Below, one piece after another: positions 24,101-36,600 of a stretch of 64,000 nucleotides of DNA; the stretch's first letter is position 1; the number at the start of each line of letters is the position of its first letter. The position numbers and the translations under genes are program-made. The notes under the pieces were generated by a model. The model made no database searches. It was not told the DNA's origin and saw only the letters and a program-made list of their open reading frames with translations. The stretch spans positions 7,380,329 to 7,444,328 of the forward strand of contig NC_081550.1 of NCBI RefSeq assembly GCF_901000735.1. Direction: 5' to 3'. This stretch comes from Corylus avellana (lineage: Eukaryota > Streptophyta > Magnoliopsida > Fagales > Betulaceae).

Positions 24101-27100
24101 ATCATTAAATTTACCATTTCTAGTCAACTTAAAATTTTGTGATAATTGGTAATTTAAAATGATATCATAGTAGTCTTGAATTTCAACCCTTAACTTATCA
24201 TTTTACCTCCAATTTTAATTAAATATTTCATGAGTTGAACCCCATTTATTGAGGGGGAATTTGGGCCAACATGGCCTATGGTGTTCCGCTTTGACTTATT
24301 GGCATGTGAGACATTTCTCAATAAATTGGGTTATATCCTTCTTCATCCCAGTCCACCAAAGCGCTCTCACATATCCCTATACATCTTTGTACTCCTAGGG
24401 TGAACCTTATATAGAGATTGGTGAGCTTCAGTCAAAATTACCCTCCTTAGATCCAAATCTTTTGGCACACAAAATCCGTTCCGAAACCTTAGGATACCAT
24501 CATCCAAAATTCCAAAATTGGGTTGTTCCTCTTTATCAAGATTCTCATTAATCTTAACCAACTCTGGATCCTTCAACTAAGCGTCTTTAATCTGCTCTAA
24601 CAAGGTAGGTTCCAATGTCACAGTACTGAAGTAGGCCTGCACTTCTCCTACGACTAGTTCTATACCCACTCTATCCAAGTCCAACAACATATCTTTTGGA
24701 GCAGTGCACAATGGCGATGCTGAATCTAGCACAACCTTTCTAGTAAGAGCGTCTGCCACTAAGTTTGCTTTCCCTGGGTAATAGTTGATCAAGCTATCAT
24801 AGTTTTTCAATAACTCCAACCACCTCCTCTATTGCATGTTCAGTACCTTCTGAGTGAAAAAAATACTTCAAGCTCTTGTAATCAGTGAAAATATTGCAAC
24901 ATGTGACACCATATTTTCTCGCAAAGACCACTGCTGCCAACTCTAAGTTATGCGTAGGGTAATTCTTCTCAAATAGCTTCAACTAGCTCAAAGCGAAAGC
25001 GGTCACCTTGCTGTTCTGCATCAGTACGCAACTCAAACCTTTGCGTGAAGCCTCACTATAGATGACAAAACCGCATGCTCCCATTGGAAGGGAGATAACA
25101 GGTGCAGAAGCTAAACAGTGCTTCAGTTTTGGAAGCTCTGCTACACTCCTCAGTCTCATTCTTCTTCATCAACCTCGTCAAGGGTGCTGCCAACCTTGAG
25201 AAACCTTCTACAAACCTCTGGTAGTATCCAACGAGAACTAAGAAACTCTGAATCTTGTGCATGTTCTTCGGTCTCTCCCAGTCCCAGTTGACCATTGCTT
25301 CCACTTTACTTGGATCCACCGAAATTCCAGGAGACCAGATGAATGAAAAAGGCTACTTGTTCCAACCAGAATTCACACTTCTTAAACTTAGTGTAGAGCC
25401 TTTGCTCCCTCAAAATCTTAAGTATGGTCCATAGATGTTCCTCATGCTCTTCCTGACTCTTCGAGTAAATGAGGATGTCATTGATAAAGACAACGATACA
25501 GCAGTCAATCAACTTGCGGAAGACACGATTTATCAAATCCACGAAAGCCGGTGGGACATTGGTTAACCCAAAAGACATAACCAAAAACTCATAGTGTTCA
25601 TACCTCATTCTGACGGTTGTCTTATGAATATCTACATCCTTAATTATCAACTGGTGGTAGCCCGACCTCAAGTCAATCTTCGACAAAACCTAAGATAATT
25701 TTCAAACAAAAAGAAAGGACTTTTTTTTTCTTTTACTAAAATTTTTAATGCCATGGATCGTGTGTGTGCATGGGTGGGTAGCATTGGAAGAGATTTATGT
25801 ATTTTGATTTACAATATTCAACATATTGTAGTTTCTGTATACCCTATGAATTTGGATATGCATACCTATATTGTTCTAAATTTATTTTGTTCTATTTCAA
25901 CATAGTTTCTACTTTTACATTTTTTCAAATGGTAAGTTATACATGTATCTAGTGAGTTTTGAACACACAACCTCACTCTCCACCTTGTTCTTAGAAGGGG
26001 AGAAAGTGCCTTTTGAGATAGAGCTTATTGAGTTCAACTTCTAAATTATTTTCATTTTTATTTTCTATTAAATTAGGGTCTGATTTTTGACCCTCTGGTG
26101 TAACTCCACTGACGAAAACCTTACCTCACTTAATGTTTGAACCAGGTTCAATAACATAAATACAACAACTGAAACACTGCAATTACCTTCTCAAGAAATT
26201 ACCAAGATATGCATCTATGATTTAACCAACAGTAAGCAGCATTCTAGGTAAATGGAAAGCGTACTATTCCAAAGCCAAAGAGCACATCCTTGGATTTAGA
26301 GGTGAGCTATATTGATTCATAATATAGCCTATCAGGCTCTACCAACAAGCAAGCTGTTGTAGTTCCATACCAAAACCAAGACTAATTCGAGTTAACTCTA
26401 AGGTAAATCTTTCAACTTACAGAAGAGATTGATAGACCAAGAGAATAGGAAGAAGGTCGACTAACCTTCCGAAGTAGCATATGCATCCAAAAATCAATGA
26501 AAACAAAGTTGCACTTTCCCATCTGCAACCATAATGCTGCCATCAACACCTAAGAAACATACAAAATGGTATTTGAAATATAATACATAAAACTGCTGCT
26601 TACAGAACTACAGATTTGGTAGGCACAACTCAAATGCAAACATTTAGGAACATAGTTCATACAATGGAATGCCGAGAAAGTTTGTCAAAATATCTGAAGA
26701 ACGAGCCACATATGCCACAAGAAGGGCGTAATGTATAAAGATGTAAGACCAACTGCAAGACAACAAGAATGACCATCAAACGTTGACAAGACAATCAAAA
26801 AATCTGTGAGTTAAGAAATTGACAGAATCTGATGACATGGATCTTTATAAGGCCTTTTTAAATTGCTAATAGGTCAAATAATATCAATGATCCATGCAAG
26901 AAGAGCGAGGAGACCGTAAACCCCCTTATTATTCATTGTGAGTTTACTATCGAGATATGGCACTTGGTTCACATCTTGTTTGGTGTCTCATGGGTCATGC
27001 CTAGCAATATTCTAGAGCTATTTCATTGTTGGAAGACACAAGGAAGGAGACAATCCAAAGAGGCTATATGGAAAGTCATCCCTACTTTACTAATGTGGAG

Positions 27101-30100
27101 CATTTAGAGAAAGAAATCCACGTCTTTTCGAAAACCATGTGTCTAATGTGCAGCAACTAAAAGCTTCCTTCTTGAGTTCCCTTTTAGATTGGGCTGTAAA
27201 TTTTGTTCCTAATTTCTCTTTCTATTCCTCTAGTCTTGTAGATCTTGTTAACTTTTTAGATTTTCGCCCCATTAGGATGGTTGCTGTTCTTGTATACTTT
27301 TCGTGTACACAAGCCTTCTTTTTCAATAAATTATTATTCATAAAACAAAAAACAAAAAACAAAAAAACAATATCAATGAAACATTGATGAGCGTACAATA
27401 GAATTTTGGACTACTTTAGACTTGTATCACTAAGAGGAAATGAATTGGTCTACCACCATCAACCGGCCTCATCCAGTGTAGTTTAGCTGAGATGAATCCA
27501 TGACCATCAGAAGCTTAATGTCGCTGGTGATTTCTTTATATCATCATTTGTTAAGGTTCTCCACATTCCCTCAAATTGTCCCAAGCAGCCAATACATTTC
27601 AAACAAAATTCGGAACCTTATAGATTAGCTAAGAGCAGCTAAATGTTGACTAGTTAGCAGTTGCCAATTTATTATACTGTATATGCACCAGTTTGTTGAT
27701 AATTTGATCAGGATCATATTTGCTAGCTCATGTAAAGCCTAGTTTGTGTGACCAAGCTTTTGGTGGGACAAAAAATATACTGTAATAAGATTTCATGGTA
27801 AAGAAGATGTCAAACTATATATATATATAAATAAAGGAAAAAAGAAAACTGATGCAAAGCTAGAAGAAGAGTAACTAATAATCAAAATTAATTGGCTCCT
27901 AGAATTATTGTCTTTTGTCTCATTAATTTGCACAATGGCTAACAATAATTAGCCATATATATGTCTTAAAAGTTTAAAGGGTGCATATAAGCCTACCAAG
28001 CAATTTGAACTCCCACTTTTCCCAGAGTTCGCTGTGCCATTGATACCTGAAATCATTCACAGAGTGGAAAAATTATGTTATCTTTAAAACCTTTAACCTG
28101 AGAAACTCATAATTATGAAAAGGATACCCAGCAAATCAACATAAAATAACCTCAAACTTATAATAGATCTGGGTAACACAAGGTTAACCATGCACAGACA
28201 TCCAGGAAAACGTTTGCAAATACTAAGCTTTTAAGTGCATTATATTTCACTCACAGTTGTTCATCTATAAGAACTTATACACTCATTAGATAGGAATAGA
28301 GATGCACAGCCTTGCTTTGAACCACTAAATTAATGTATGTGGAGGCACCTTTTTTCCTCCTGAGGAAAGGAAAATACTAAGAGCCTGTTTGGGTGTGCGT
28401 TTGATGGGTCTAAAAGCATGTTTAACACTTANNNNNNNNNNNNNNNNNNNNNNNNNNNNNNNNNNNNNNNNNNNNNNNNNNNNNNNNNNNNNNNNNNNNN
28501 NNNNNNNNNNNNNNNNNNNNNNNNNNNNNNNTGCATCTATGATTTAACCAACAGTAAGCAGCATTCTAGGTAAATGGAAAGCGTACTATTCCAAAGCCAA
28601 AGAGCACATCCTTGGATTTAGAGGTGAGCTATATTGATTCATAATATAGCCTATCAGGCTCTACCAACAAGCAAGCTGTTGTAGTTCCATACCAAAACCA
28701 AGACTAATTCGAGTTAACTCTAAGGTAAATCTTTCAACTTACAGAAGAGATTGATAGACCAAGAGAATAGGAAGAAGGTCGACTAACCTTCCGAAGTAGC
28801 ATATGCATCCAAAAATCAATGAAAACAAAGTTGCACTTTCCCATCTGCAACCATAATGCTGCCATCAACACCTAAGAAACATACAAAATGGTATTTGAAA
28901 TATAATACATAAAACTGCTGCTTACAGAACTACAGATTTGGTAGGCACAACTCAAATGCAAACATTTAGGAACATAGTTCATACAATGGAATGCTGAGAA
29001 AGTTTGTCAAAATATCTGAAGAACGAGCCACATATGCCACAAGAAGGGCGTAATGTATAAAGATGTAAGACCAACTGCAAGACAACAAGAATGACCATCA
29101 AACGTTGACAAGACAATCAAAAAATCTGTGAGTTAAGAAATTGACAGAATCTGATGACATGGATCTTTATAAGGCCTTTTTAAATTGCTAATAGGTCAAA
29201 TACTATCAATGATCCATGCAAGAAGAGCGAGGAGACCGTAAACCCCCTTATTATTCATTGTGAGTTTACTATCGAGATATGGCACTTGGTTCACATCTTG
29301 TTTGGTGTCTCATGGGTCATGCCTAGCAATATTCTAGAGCTATTTCATTGTTGGAAGACACAAGGAAGGAGACAATCCAAAGAGGCTATATGGAAAGTCA
29401 TCCCTACTTTACTAATGTGGAGCATTTAGAGAAAGAAATCCACGTCTTTTCGAAAACCATGTGTCTAATGTGCAGCAACTAAAAGCTTCCTTCTTGAGTT
29501 CCTTTTTAGATTGGGCTGTAAATTTTGTTCCTAATTTCTCTTTCTATTCCTCTAGTCTTGTAGATCTTGTTAACTTTTTAGATTTTCGCCCCATTAGGAT
29601 GGTTGCTGTTCTTGTATACTTTTCGTGTGCACAAGCCTTCTTTTTCAATAAATTATTATTCATAAAACAAAAAACAAAAAACAAAAAAACAATATCAATG
29701 AAACATTGATGAGCGTACAATAGAATTTTGGACTACTTTAGACTTGTATCACTAAGAGGAAATGAATTGGTCTACCACCATCAACCGGCCTCATCCAGTG
29801 TAGTTTAGCTGAGATGAATCCATGACCATCAGAAGCTTAATGTCGCTGGTGATTTCTTTATATCATCATTTGTTAAGGTTCTCCACATTCCCTCAAATTG
29901 TCCCAAGCAGCCAATACATTTCAAACAAAATTCGGAACCTTATAGATTAGCTAAGAGCAGCTAAATGTTGACTAGTTAGCAGTTGCCAATTTATTATACT
30001 GTATATGCACCAGTTTGTTGATAATTTGATCAGGATCATATTTGCTAGCTCATGTAAAGCCTAGTTTGTGTGACCAAGCTTTTGGTGGGACAAAAAATAT

Positions 30101-31082
30101 ACTGTAATAAGATTTCATGGTAAAGAAGATGTCAAACTATATATATATATAAATAAAGGAAAAAAGAAAACTGATGCAAAGCTAGAAGAAGAGTAACTAA
30201 TAATCAAAATTAATTGGCTCCTAGAATTATTGTCTTTTGTCTCATTAATTTGCACAATGGCTAACAATAATTAGCCATATATATGTCTTAAAAGTTTAAA
30301 GGGTGCATATAAGCCTACCAAGCAATTTGAACTCCCACTTTTCCCAGAGTTCGCTGTGCCATTGATACCTGAAATCATTCACAGAGTGGAAAAATTATGT
30401 TATCTTTAAAACCTTTAACCTGAGAAACTCATAATTATGAAAAGGATACCCAGCAAATCAACATAAAATAACCTCAAACTTATAATAGATCTGGGTAACA
30501 CAAGGTTAACCATGCACAGACATCCAGGAAAACGTTTGCAAATACTAAGCTTTTAAGTGCATTATATTTCACTCACAGTTGTTCATCTATAAGAACTTAT
30601 ACACTCATTAGATAGGAATAGAGATGCACAGCCTTGCTTTGAACCACTAAATTAATGTATGTGGAGGCACCTTTTTTCCTCTTGAGGAAAGGAAAATACT
30701 AAGAGCTTGTTTGGGTGTGCGTTTGATGGGTCTAAAAGCGCGTTTAACACTTAAAAAATCCACTTGAAGAAAAAAATACATATTTAGTAAAAGAAATTGA
30801 AAGCACTTTTAAGAGTTTAAAAAGCCCAAAAATGGCCAAAACGCACCTTTGGCAAAAGCTTCAAAATAAAACTTTTGCCAAAAAATGCTTTTTAACTTAA
30901 AAGCTCTATTTGTCAAACACAATCTCAAACATGCTCTTGAGTTTGGGTAACGTTCAAAAGACATGGAACTTACTAATGATACACCGCCAGAACCCAGCTC
31001 ATACATGGTGTTCACATTTACTTCAGCAATGAGCAACCCCGTCACAACCTGCACTAATTTTTTAACTTCTCTAAGAAACGAG

Positions 31083-31141
<59 letters not shown>

Positions 31142-31877
31142 TACCATAAAGACCCAACAAACGATGCATGCAACTGCAGAGGCTAGAAATCCAGATTCTT
31201 GTGTGACCGCTGGAATTGCAAGAATTCCCGCACCCACCTAATGGAATTCAATAGCATTCAACGCAAAGATGGTCACACTAAACTCTACTCAATATTTCGA
31301 AACAGTAGAAATGAATGCCAAAACAACAACAAATTGCAGAAACAAGAATCATATATTTAACGAAGACTTCTTTGATGATAACTAATTTAATTCCTTGTGC
31401 TTACAATCTTTCCATTAAGCTGCACACACAAACACACTCAATACAAAATGCAAATATGTTACTAAAAAGACGCATACCGTGGTGCCCGCAACCAGGAAAA
31501 TTGCACTAGAAAGGCTTCCTGAAAGTACAAAGAAACAAAAATTTTCACAAAACGGAAGATGGAATATGAAATACAGAACAAGAGCAGGGAAAAATCAACA
31601 TATTGGGTCTGCATTAAAAAATTGTTTTAGTAAATGGGAAACCGGGTTCTCTTTTCAATGTGGATTGGTTGAGGTTGGAGAAGAGCCGCTCGAACTCTAA
31701 CTCTTCATTCTCCTTCTGGGTGGGCTTGGATTCAGACTGCCGCTGGGAGAAGCATTTGTGAAGAAGGTTTGTTCGTCGAGAGGAACATTTGTAGCCGTGA
31801 GTTTGCAGCAATTGCTTTCTTGAAGAAGGGTTTAGTAGAAGCGTCGGAACTTGAAAACAAGCACTTGACACTGCCAT
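17002..31877 (-). CDS. Plastid-type Trp/Tyr permease-family amino acid transporter
   Basis: Fourteen coding exons on the minus strand, in order: 31877-31643, 31518-31478, 31237-31145, 31048-30974, 30368-30319, 29074-28985, 28844-28788, 23273-23204, 22024-21923, 21853-21801, 19600-19450, 19343-19259, 18084-17956, 17183-17002. They total 1413 nt and give 470 aa with every junction in frame. Residues 1-70 are Ser/Lys/Arg-rich like a transit peptide. The first membrane segment reads [20 protein letters not shown], the glycine-rich signature of the Trp/Tyr permease (HAAAP) family. Later segments include [40 protein letters not shown] and [20 protein letters not shown]; about eleven membrane spans are expected. 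The C-terminus ends [10 protein letters not shown]. Substrate is not proven; the bacterial relatives import tryptophan or tyrosine. Exons 5-7 occur a second time at 28046-27997, 26752-26663 and 26522-26466, almost certainly an assembly duplicate. The intron between exons 7 and 8 contains gypsy pol remnants. Confidence 0.9.
17267..17669. mobile_element. 403-bp MITE in the last permease intron
   Basis: GGTTAATTACACTTTGC at 17267-17283 is repeated in exact reverse complement at 17653-17669. The interior is non-coding. The ends resemble those of the MITE at 36394-36781 (GGGGTAATTAC...), so the two may belong to one superfamily. No clear target-site duplication was seen. Confidence 0.75.
24240..25690 (-). 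mobile_element. Broken Ty3/gypsy pol fragment inside a permease intron
   Basis: On the minus strand the order is reverse transcriptase (25686-25306: [14 protein letters not shown], and the catalytic block as [13 protein letters not shown]), RT thumb/connection (25319-25056: [20 protein letters not shown]), RNase H (24982-24577: [18 protein letters not shown], and a tether region with [14 protein letters not shown]) and an integrase zinc-finger start (24576-24367: [14 protein letters not shown]). Frameshifts and stops separate the blocks. The RT box reads FINDILIY where FIDDILIY is usual, so a catalytic Asp is lost. No LTRs were found at either end, so this is an internal relic. Confidence 0.9.
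26891..27368 (+). mobile_element. LINE tail (478 bp), left assembly copy
   Basis: The plus strand carries degenerate LINE C-terminal coding sequence (WVMP motif, then [11 protein letters not shown] and [12 protein letters not shown]), ending in an A-rich tail with AAAACAAAAAACAAAAAAAC. AATATCAATGA at 26880-26890 and 27369-27379 is the target-site duplication. It sits in the permease intron between exons 5 and 6. Confidence 0.82.
28381..28431. mobile_element. MITE fragment cut by the assembly gap
   Basis: GAGCCTGTTTGGGTGTGCGT and the next 30 bases match the left end of the MITE at 30703-30936. The copy is interrupted by the N run, not by biology. Confidence 0.85.
28432..28531. other. Assembly gap, exactly 100 N
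   Basis: Exactly 100 unknown bases, the usual placeholder for a gap of unknown size. Both sides carry the same 2.2-kb sequence. Confidence 1.
28532..30753. repeat. Right copy of the 2.2-kb duplication
   Basis: It starts immediately after the gap and matches 26210-28431 throughout. It carries permease exons 7, 6 and 5 in correct spacing from exon 4, and continues into unique sequence without a break after 30753. Confidence 0.95.
29213..29690 (+). mobile_element. LINE tail (478 bp), right assembly copy
   Basis: Same insertion as 26891-27368 at an offset of 2322 bp, with the same A-rich tail. The left flank here reads ACTATCAATGA, so its target-site duplication has one substitution compared with the other copy. 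Confidence 0.82.
30703..30936. mobile_element. MITE, same family as the 10-kb cluster
   Basis: GAGCTTGTTTGGGTGTGCGT at the left is mirrored by CAATCTCAAACATGCTC at the right. The interior carries the family arms (AAAAGCGCGTTTAACACTTAAA and AAAAGCTCTATTTGTCAAAC). It lies in the permease intron between exons 4 and 5, 38 bp from exon 4. Confidence 0.8.
31082..31137. repeat. Compound (TA)n(GA)n microsatellite filling a short permease intron
   Basis: The tract makes up over half of the 96-bp intron 31144-31049. In the transcribed (minus) direction it is (TC)n followed by (TA)n, directly after the exon 3 donor. Confidence 0.95.
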
Positions 31878-31929
31878 TTCCGAGTTTCTCTCTGCTTCTT
31901 TCTGCCTTTTGTTTCAGTGGAGAGGGAAA

Positions 31930-33619
31930 ACGGAATAAACAGTAACAGTTATATCCTTCGGTTGGGAACTAGAATATTGTTTCCCTCTTTCCACCAGATA
32001 ATGTGGGCCACGATCGATCGCCTATAACATTATTAATTATTAAAAGCATTTTATTGGGATAAATGCTTTTTTGTCCAGCATTTCTGACAAATACCTTCTA
32101 ATAAAGTCTTAAAAAGTTTATTGTAAGTAAAATATATCAGTCTCTACCTCTAAAAAAATAAAAAAGTGACAGAATTTGTTAATATGTTAAATATAAGTGG
32201 TCGAACCATCCCATGACTTTAAGGGTAGTTCGTAAGAGTGTAAATTTGGCCAGTTATAATTGGTCATCATCAGTTTTTGCTTTTTCAAACACCCAGTTAT
32301 ATATATATATATATATATATATATTTCTTTTTTAAAAACATAAAACAACATCGTTTGTTTTAGTTTTTTTTTTTTTTTTAATAATCACAACAAAACTTAA
32401 CTTATTAGGCCAAAAAAGCCGTAATTATTTTTTTAAAATAGCTAAATTGCCCAAACAATATGCCCAATACCCCAAATAGGCCCAACATGCCCAATTGTTT
32501 AAAGACATGATTACTGGTTCGGATGACCAGGTAGCCGTTTTTCTAAATTGACTGACTGGCTACCCCCAATTTCGGTTTGCGAGTTTAGTCAATAACCATT
32601 TACCGGAACCAAGTTTCACCTCTAGAACTAGTTCGGCCCCCCTTTGGACATATTTAGAGTAGTTGAACCACTATCATGGCTATTAACCAGACACTTAACC
32701 ACCTCAAATGGTAAAAAATAATTAAACGAAAAAAAAATGGGTGATTGAACTACTCCAATGGTCATATGATAGTTTGGCTACTCTCTTTGATCAGCCTGAT
32801 TCTTGCTAATGTGATATATTAACGGATTTTGTCAATCTTTTCAATAGTAGAAACTAATTTGTTCTTTTTTGCTTATCATATGAAGTGGTTAATCATTTTT
32901 TTTAACTCTGAAAGTTATTTGTCAAACCCCCAAACCATATGAGTCAAAATTGTATTTATCCCTAAACTATAATTAACCCGACTAACAATAATGAAGCGGA
33001 CCATGGGCCGGGTCGAAATCAAATTCATCCAAGGAGCCATCCAATAATAATCTGGCTCCTAAAGCCCAATCGAGGAGCCACAAAATCCTTTCTCGAAAAA
33101 CCAGGCCGACCAGCATGAAGACGGAAGAAGACGGGGGAGTTAAAAAAAGAAGACAAAAAAAAAAGGTAATTTCACTTGCCCCGAAAAATTTCGCGGTTTT
33201 TGCAAATACTCTTTTAATGTTTAAATTCTCTTACTTTAGTGTATTAAACTTTGATTTTCTTCAATTTTTTTCTTTCTGTTTACATATTGCAGTTAAATTA
33301 AACAGTAAAAAAGTAATTTTAATAAGAATAATTTAGTAATTTTATGCATGATAGAAAGGAAAAAGTAAAAGAAAATTAAAGTTCGATATATCAAAGTGAG
33401 TGGCTTTAAACATTTAGGAGTGATTGCAAAAGGCCACATCTTCGTGAGGAAGTGAAATTACAAAAAAAAAAAAAAAAGTTCACAAGATTGATTCCGTTTG
33501 CTTTGCTCAAATTGATACTCTAGTGCATACTGACACCAGTCACTGAAATCAGCAAATCGCTTGAGCTTTTCCATGAACTTAACTTGGGGCTGCAACTAGA
33601 GAGGCCTCACAGCCCATCC
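31930..33619. other. Divergent spacer between permease (-) and ISPE (+) starts
   Basis: The region contains the 5' flanks of both genes. It has an (AT)n tract at about 32297-32324, poly-T runs and A-rich stretches. A short open frame at 33115-33336 has no recognisable domain. No clear TATA box could be assigned for either gene. Confidence 0.6.
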
Positions 33620-36600
33620 ATGGCTTCCTCTCATTTCCCATGTAGTCATCATGTCTTCCTCCCTTCGTGCAATTCCTTCAGGAGAAGCCATCTCTCTTCG
33701 TTCAGGCCACATGGGTCCTCTTCTTTGCACTCACACTCTCAGTTCCAAAGGGTCAGAGCCATGGTTTCTGATTCAAACACTGACAGAAGACAAGTAGAGG
33801 TTGTTCCTCGATCCCTTTTCTTATCATGGTTACAGTTAAATTTTCAGTCTTTTTTTCGTTTGTTGAGTTTATTGATATTTTTGATTGTGGGTTGGTTGGT
33901 GGGGTAATTAGATAGTGTATGATCCTGAGAAAAGATTAAGCAAGTTGGCAGATGAAGTGGACAGGGATGCTCCTCTTTCAAGGATGACTCTGTTCTCGCC
34001 TTGCAAGGTAATCACATTCTATTGCTTTGAGTTGAACTTTGTGGAATTTTGGTTTTCTCTATTTATATCTTGAATTTGGTAGCCGGCGTGTTGCAGGTTA
34101 ATGTTTTCCTAAGAATAACCAACAAGAGGGAAGATGGTTTTCATGATTTGGCATCTCTATTTCATGTAAGTTCATTCAATTTTTTTTTCTTTTGTAAGTG
34201 TAAAAAGTTTATTAGATGCATAAATGCTCTTGCTCAGATAATACTGAGTTCATTTAATTTTAAAGTCATATTTATTGTAAATTTATGTCTTTGGGTTCGC
34301 TTTTATTTTTCACAGTTTTGTTTTCTGTTCTTTCACAAAAGTCACATTTTGTTCACTTTTCTGCCTCAGGTTATAAGTCTAGGAGATGTAATTAAGTTCT
34401 CTTTGTCACCATCAAAAACTCAGGATCGTTTGTCGGCCAATGTGCCTGGAGTTCCCCTTGATGACAAAAATTTGGTAGGGCATAAACTTAATGTGGTTAT
34501 TTCTATATTCTCTTGTTCTAGATCTTATGAATATTGGAAACCTTCTTTTTGCAGATTATTAAGGCCCTTAACCTTTACAGGAAGAAGACCGGCAGTGAAA
34601 ACTTCTTTTGGGTAAGAAATGTTTTAGATGATTTTTATACTTCTGGCCATAAATATTAAGATTTGCTTATCTCTTAAGAACATTGTATTAGTAAATCATT
34701 CATTGTATAATCCCATTCAAAAACTGTGGGCAGATTCATCTTGACAAAAAGGTCCCTACTGGGGCTGGGCTTGGCGGTGGAAGCAGCAACGCTGCTACTG
34801 CACTGTGGGCAGCAAATCAGTTTAGCGGTTGTCTTGCTACTGAAAAGGAACTCCAAGAATGGTCAAGTGAGATTGGTTCTGATGTTCCCTTCTTTTTTTC
34901 TCAGGGAGCAGCCTATTGTACCGGTCGAGGTGAGGTATGTCTATGTTTTACAAAAATGCAGTTTGCAGTTCATAGATTTGTCCTTTTTCCTTCCACGTTC
35001 CTATCAAGCTCTGTGATTGCGATTCTCCTTAACATGTGTAAGAACACACTAGGCTATGCGCAAAAGCCTATAAGCCTATTAATGTCTAGGCTCAAAAGCA
35101 GAGATGCTAGGCTATTGTGCTGCTTTTGTTCTCAGTTCTCTTAGCTTTGAGTTGATAACATAGTATCAGAAGTTTGTTAGGAGTCAGATATTAAGTTTTG
35201 TTAATTCACTTTGGAAACTATGAATTCGAGGGAAGTCTTAAGATTTTAACTTAGTGTCTCGTTCTAGATGGACATAGCATCCAATTATGAATCGACTGAG
35301 ACATCTATTCCTCTTTGGAGAAAGCTAAGATACTCAGTTTTATACGGTTTCATGATATCCTCTTCGTAGAGCTGTTAGGGTTAGTTTGGTATAGAATTTA
35401 AACCCATGAGTTATCAATTGTGGATGGACGGCTGGTGGTATTAACATAAATTTAATTTGTTTGGAGCCACACCGTTGCAACTCTTTTTTTGAATACTTGA
35501 TGAAGGCACGTGTTATTAATATTAGTTTAGCTATTGAAGGCAAATTTTGTGCATTATGAGAACCTTTCTCTAAATTCAATATTCTTCTAAGGAAGGGGCA
35601 GAGAGGAGGAGGGGGGAGAGAAAGAGAGAGAGTGAAGAATCAATTCTTCATTTTTTTTGTTCCATCGAGCCTTCTCTATTGGAATACAAAACACACTTAA
35701 ATAGACTAAGGACTAAACCCTAGGGCAACACTCATTTATTGAATTTTCTGCAAAGGATGCTCCTATTGAGGCTCACATGGAATTTTTTGGAGGTGTCATT
35801 TCAATGGAACGTAAGTTTTGCTAGAGTGGCTCAGGATTGGGAGGTGGATGTCTTTGCCTCGTTCTACAGAATGTTATATTTAGTAAGAATGAGAAGAGAA
35901 GGAGAAGACAAGTTATGGTGGGTTCCTTCCAAAAAAGGATTGTTTGGTGTTAAATCCTTCTATAGGTCCATGGGTTGTCAATTTGGGATCCATTCTCCCT
36001 AGAAGAGTGTTTGGAGGACTAAGGTTTCGTTGAGGGTGGCCTTTTTTGTGTGGTCGGCAGCCCTAGGGAAGATTCTTACCATGAACAATCTACAAAAGCG
36101 GCGCGTCATTATGGTTGCTTGGTGTGTGTGCAAAAGGAATGGGGAGTCCATTAGTTCGTGAATCATCGTCTTCTTCATTGTAAGGTTGTGTGTGCCATTT
36201 GTAATGTTTTCTTTAATAGATTTGGGTTGTCTTGGGTTATGCCTAGACGAGTAATCAATTTGTTTGCTTGTTGGTGGAATGCCTGCTGTAGTATGGAAGA
36301 TGATACCTTCATGCCTTTTGTGGTGTCTATGGAGGGAAATGAATGATAGCTGTTTTCAGTACCACGAGAAAACTTTGGAGTTGATATCTTTTTGGGGTAA
36401 TTACATTTTCCCCTCATAAACTTTAACGCATTTTCACTTTGCCCCCATGAACTACCAACTATGACACCCGACCCCATGAATTACTATTTTGTGACCAAAA
36501 CACCCATTCCGTCAGTCAAAGGCATTAACTCAGACGATCAAAGTGACAATGCGTTATAGTTCATGGGGGCAAATTGACAATGAATTGTAGTTTATAAGGG

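Larger units (their letters stand above)
26210..28431. repeat. Left copy of a 2.2-kb near-identical duplication abutting an assembly gap
   Basis: The block aligns to 28532-30753 at a constant offset of 2322 bp with no indel seen and only about eight substitutions noticed (for example GCCGAG/GCTGAG, TGTACAC/TGTGCAC). It ends exactly at the first N. It carries duplicate permease exons 7, 6 and 5 (26466-26522, 26663-26752, 27997-28046), a LINE tail and the start of a MITE. Confidence 0.95.

Noticed and set aside
30809..31237. 142-residue open frame starting [14 protein letters not shown]
   Set aside because: Only exons 3 and 4 of the permease within it are real; the middle ([12 protein letters not shown]) is the intron microsatellite.
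33584..33619. Upstream start for ISPE
   Set aside because: The codon there is TTG, not ATG; the first ATG in frame is at 33620.
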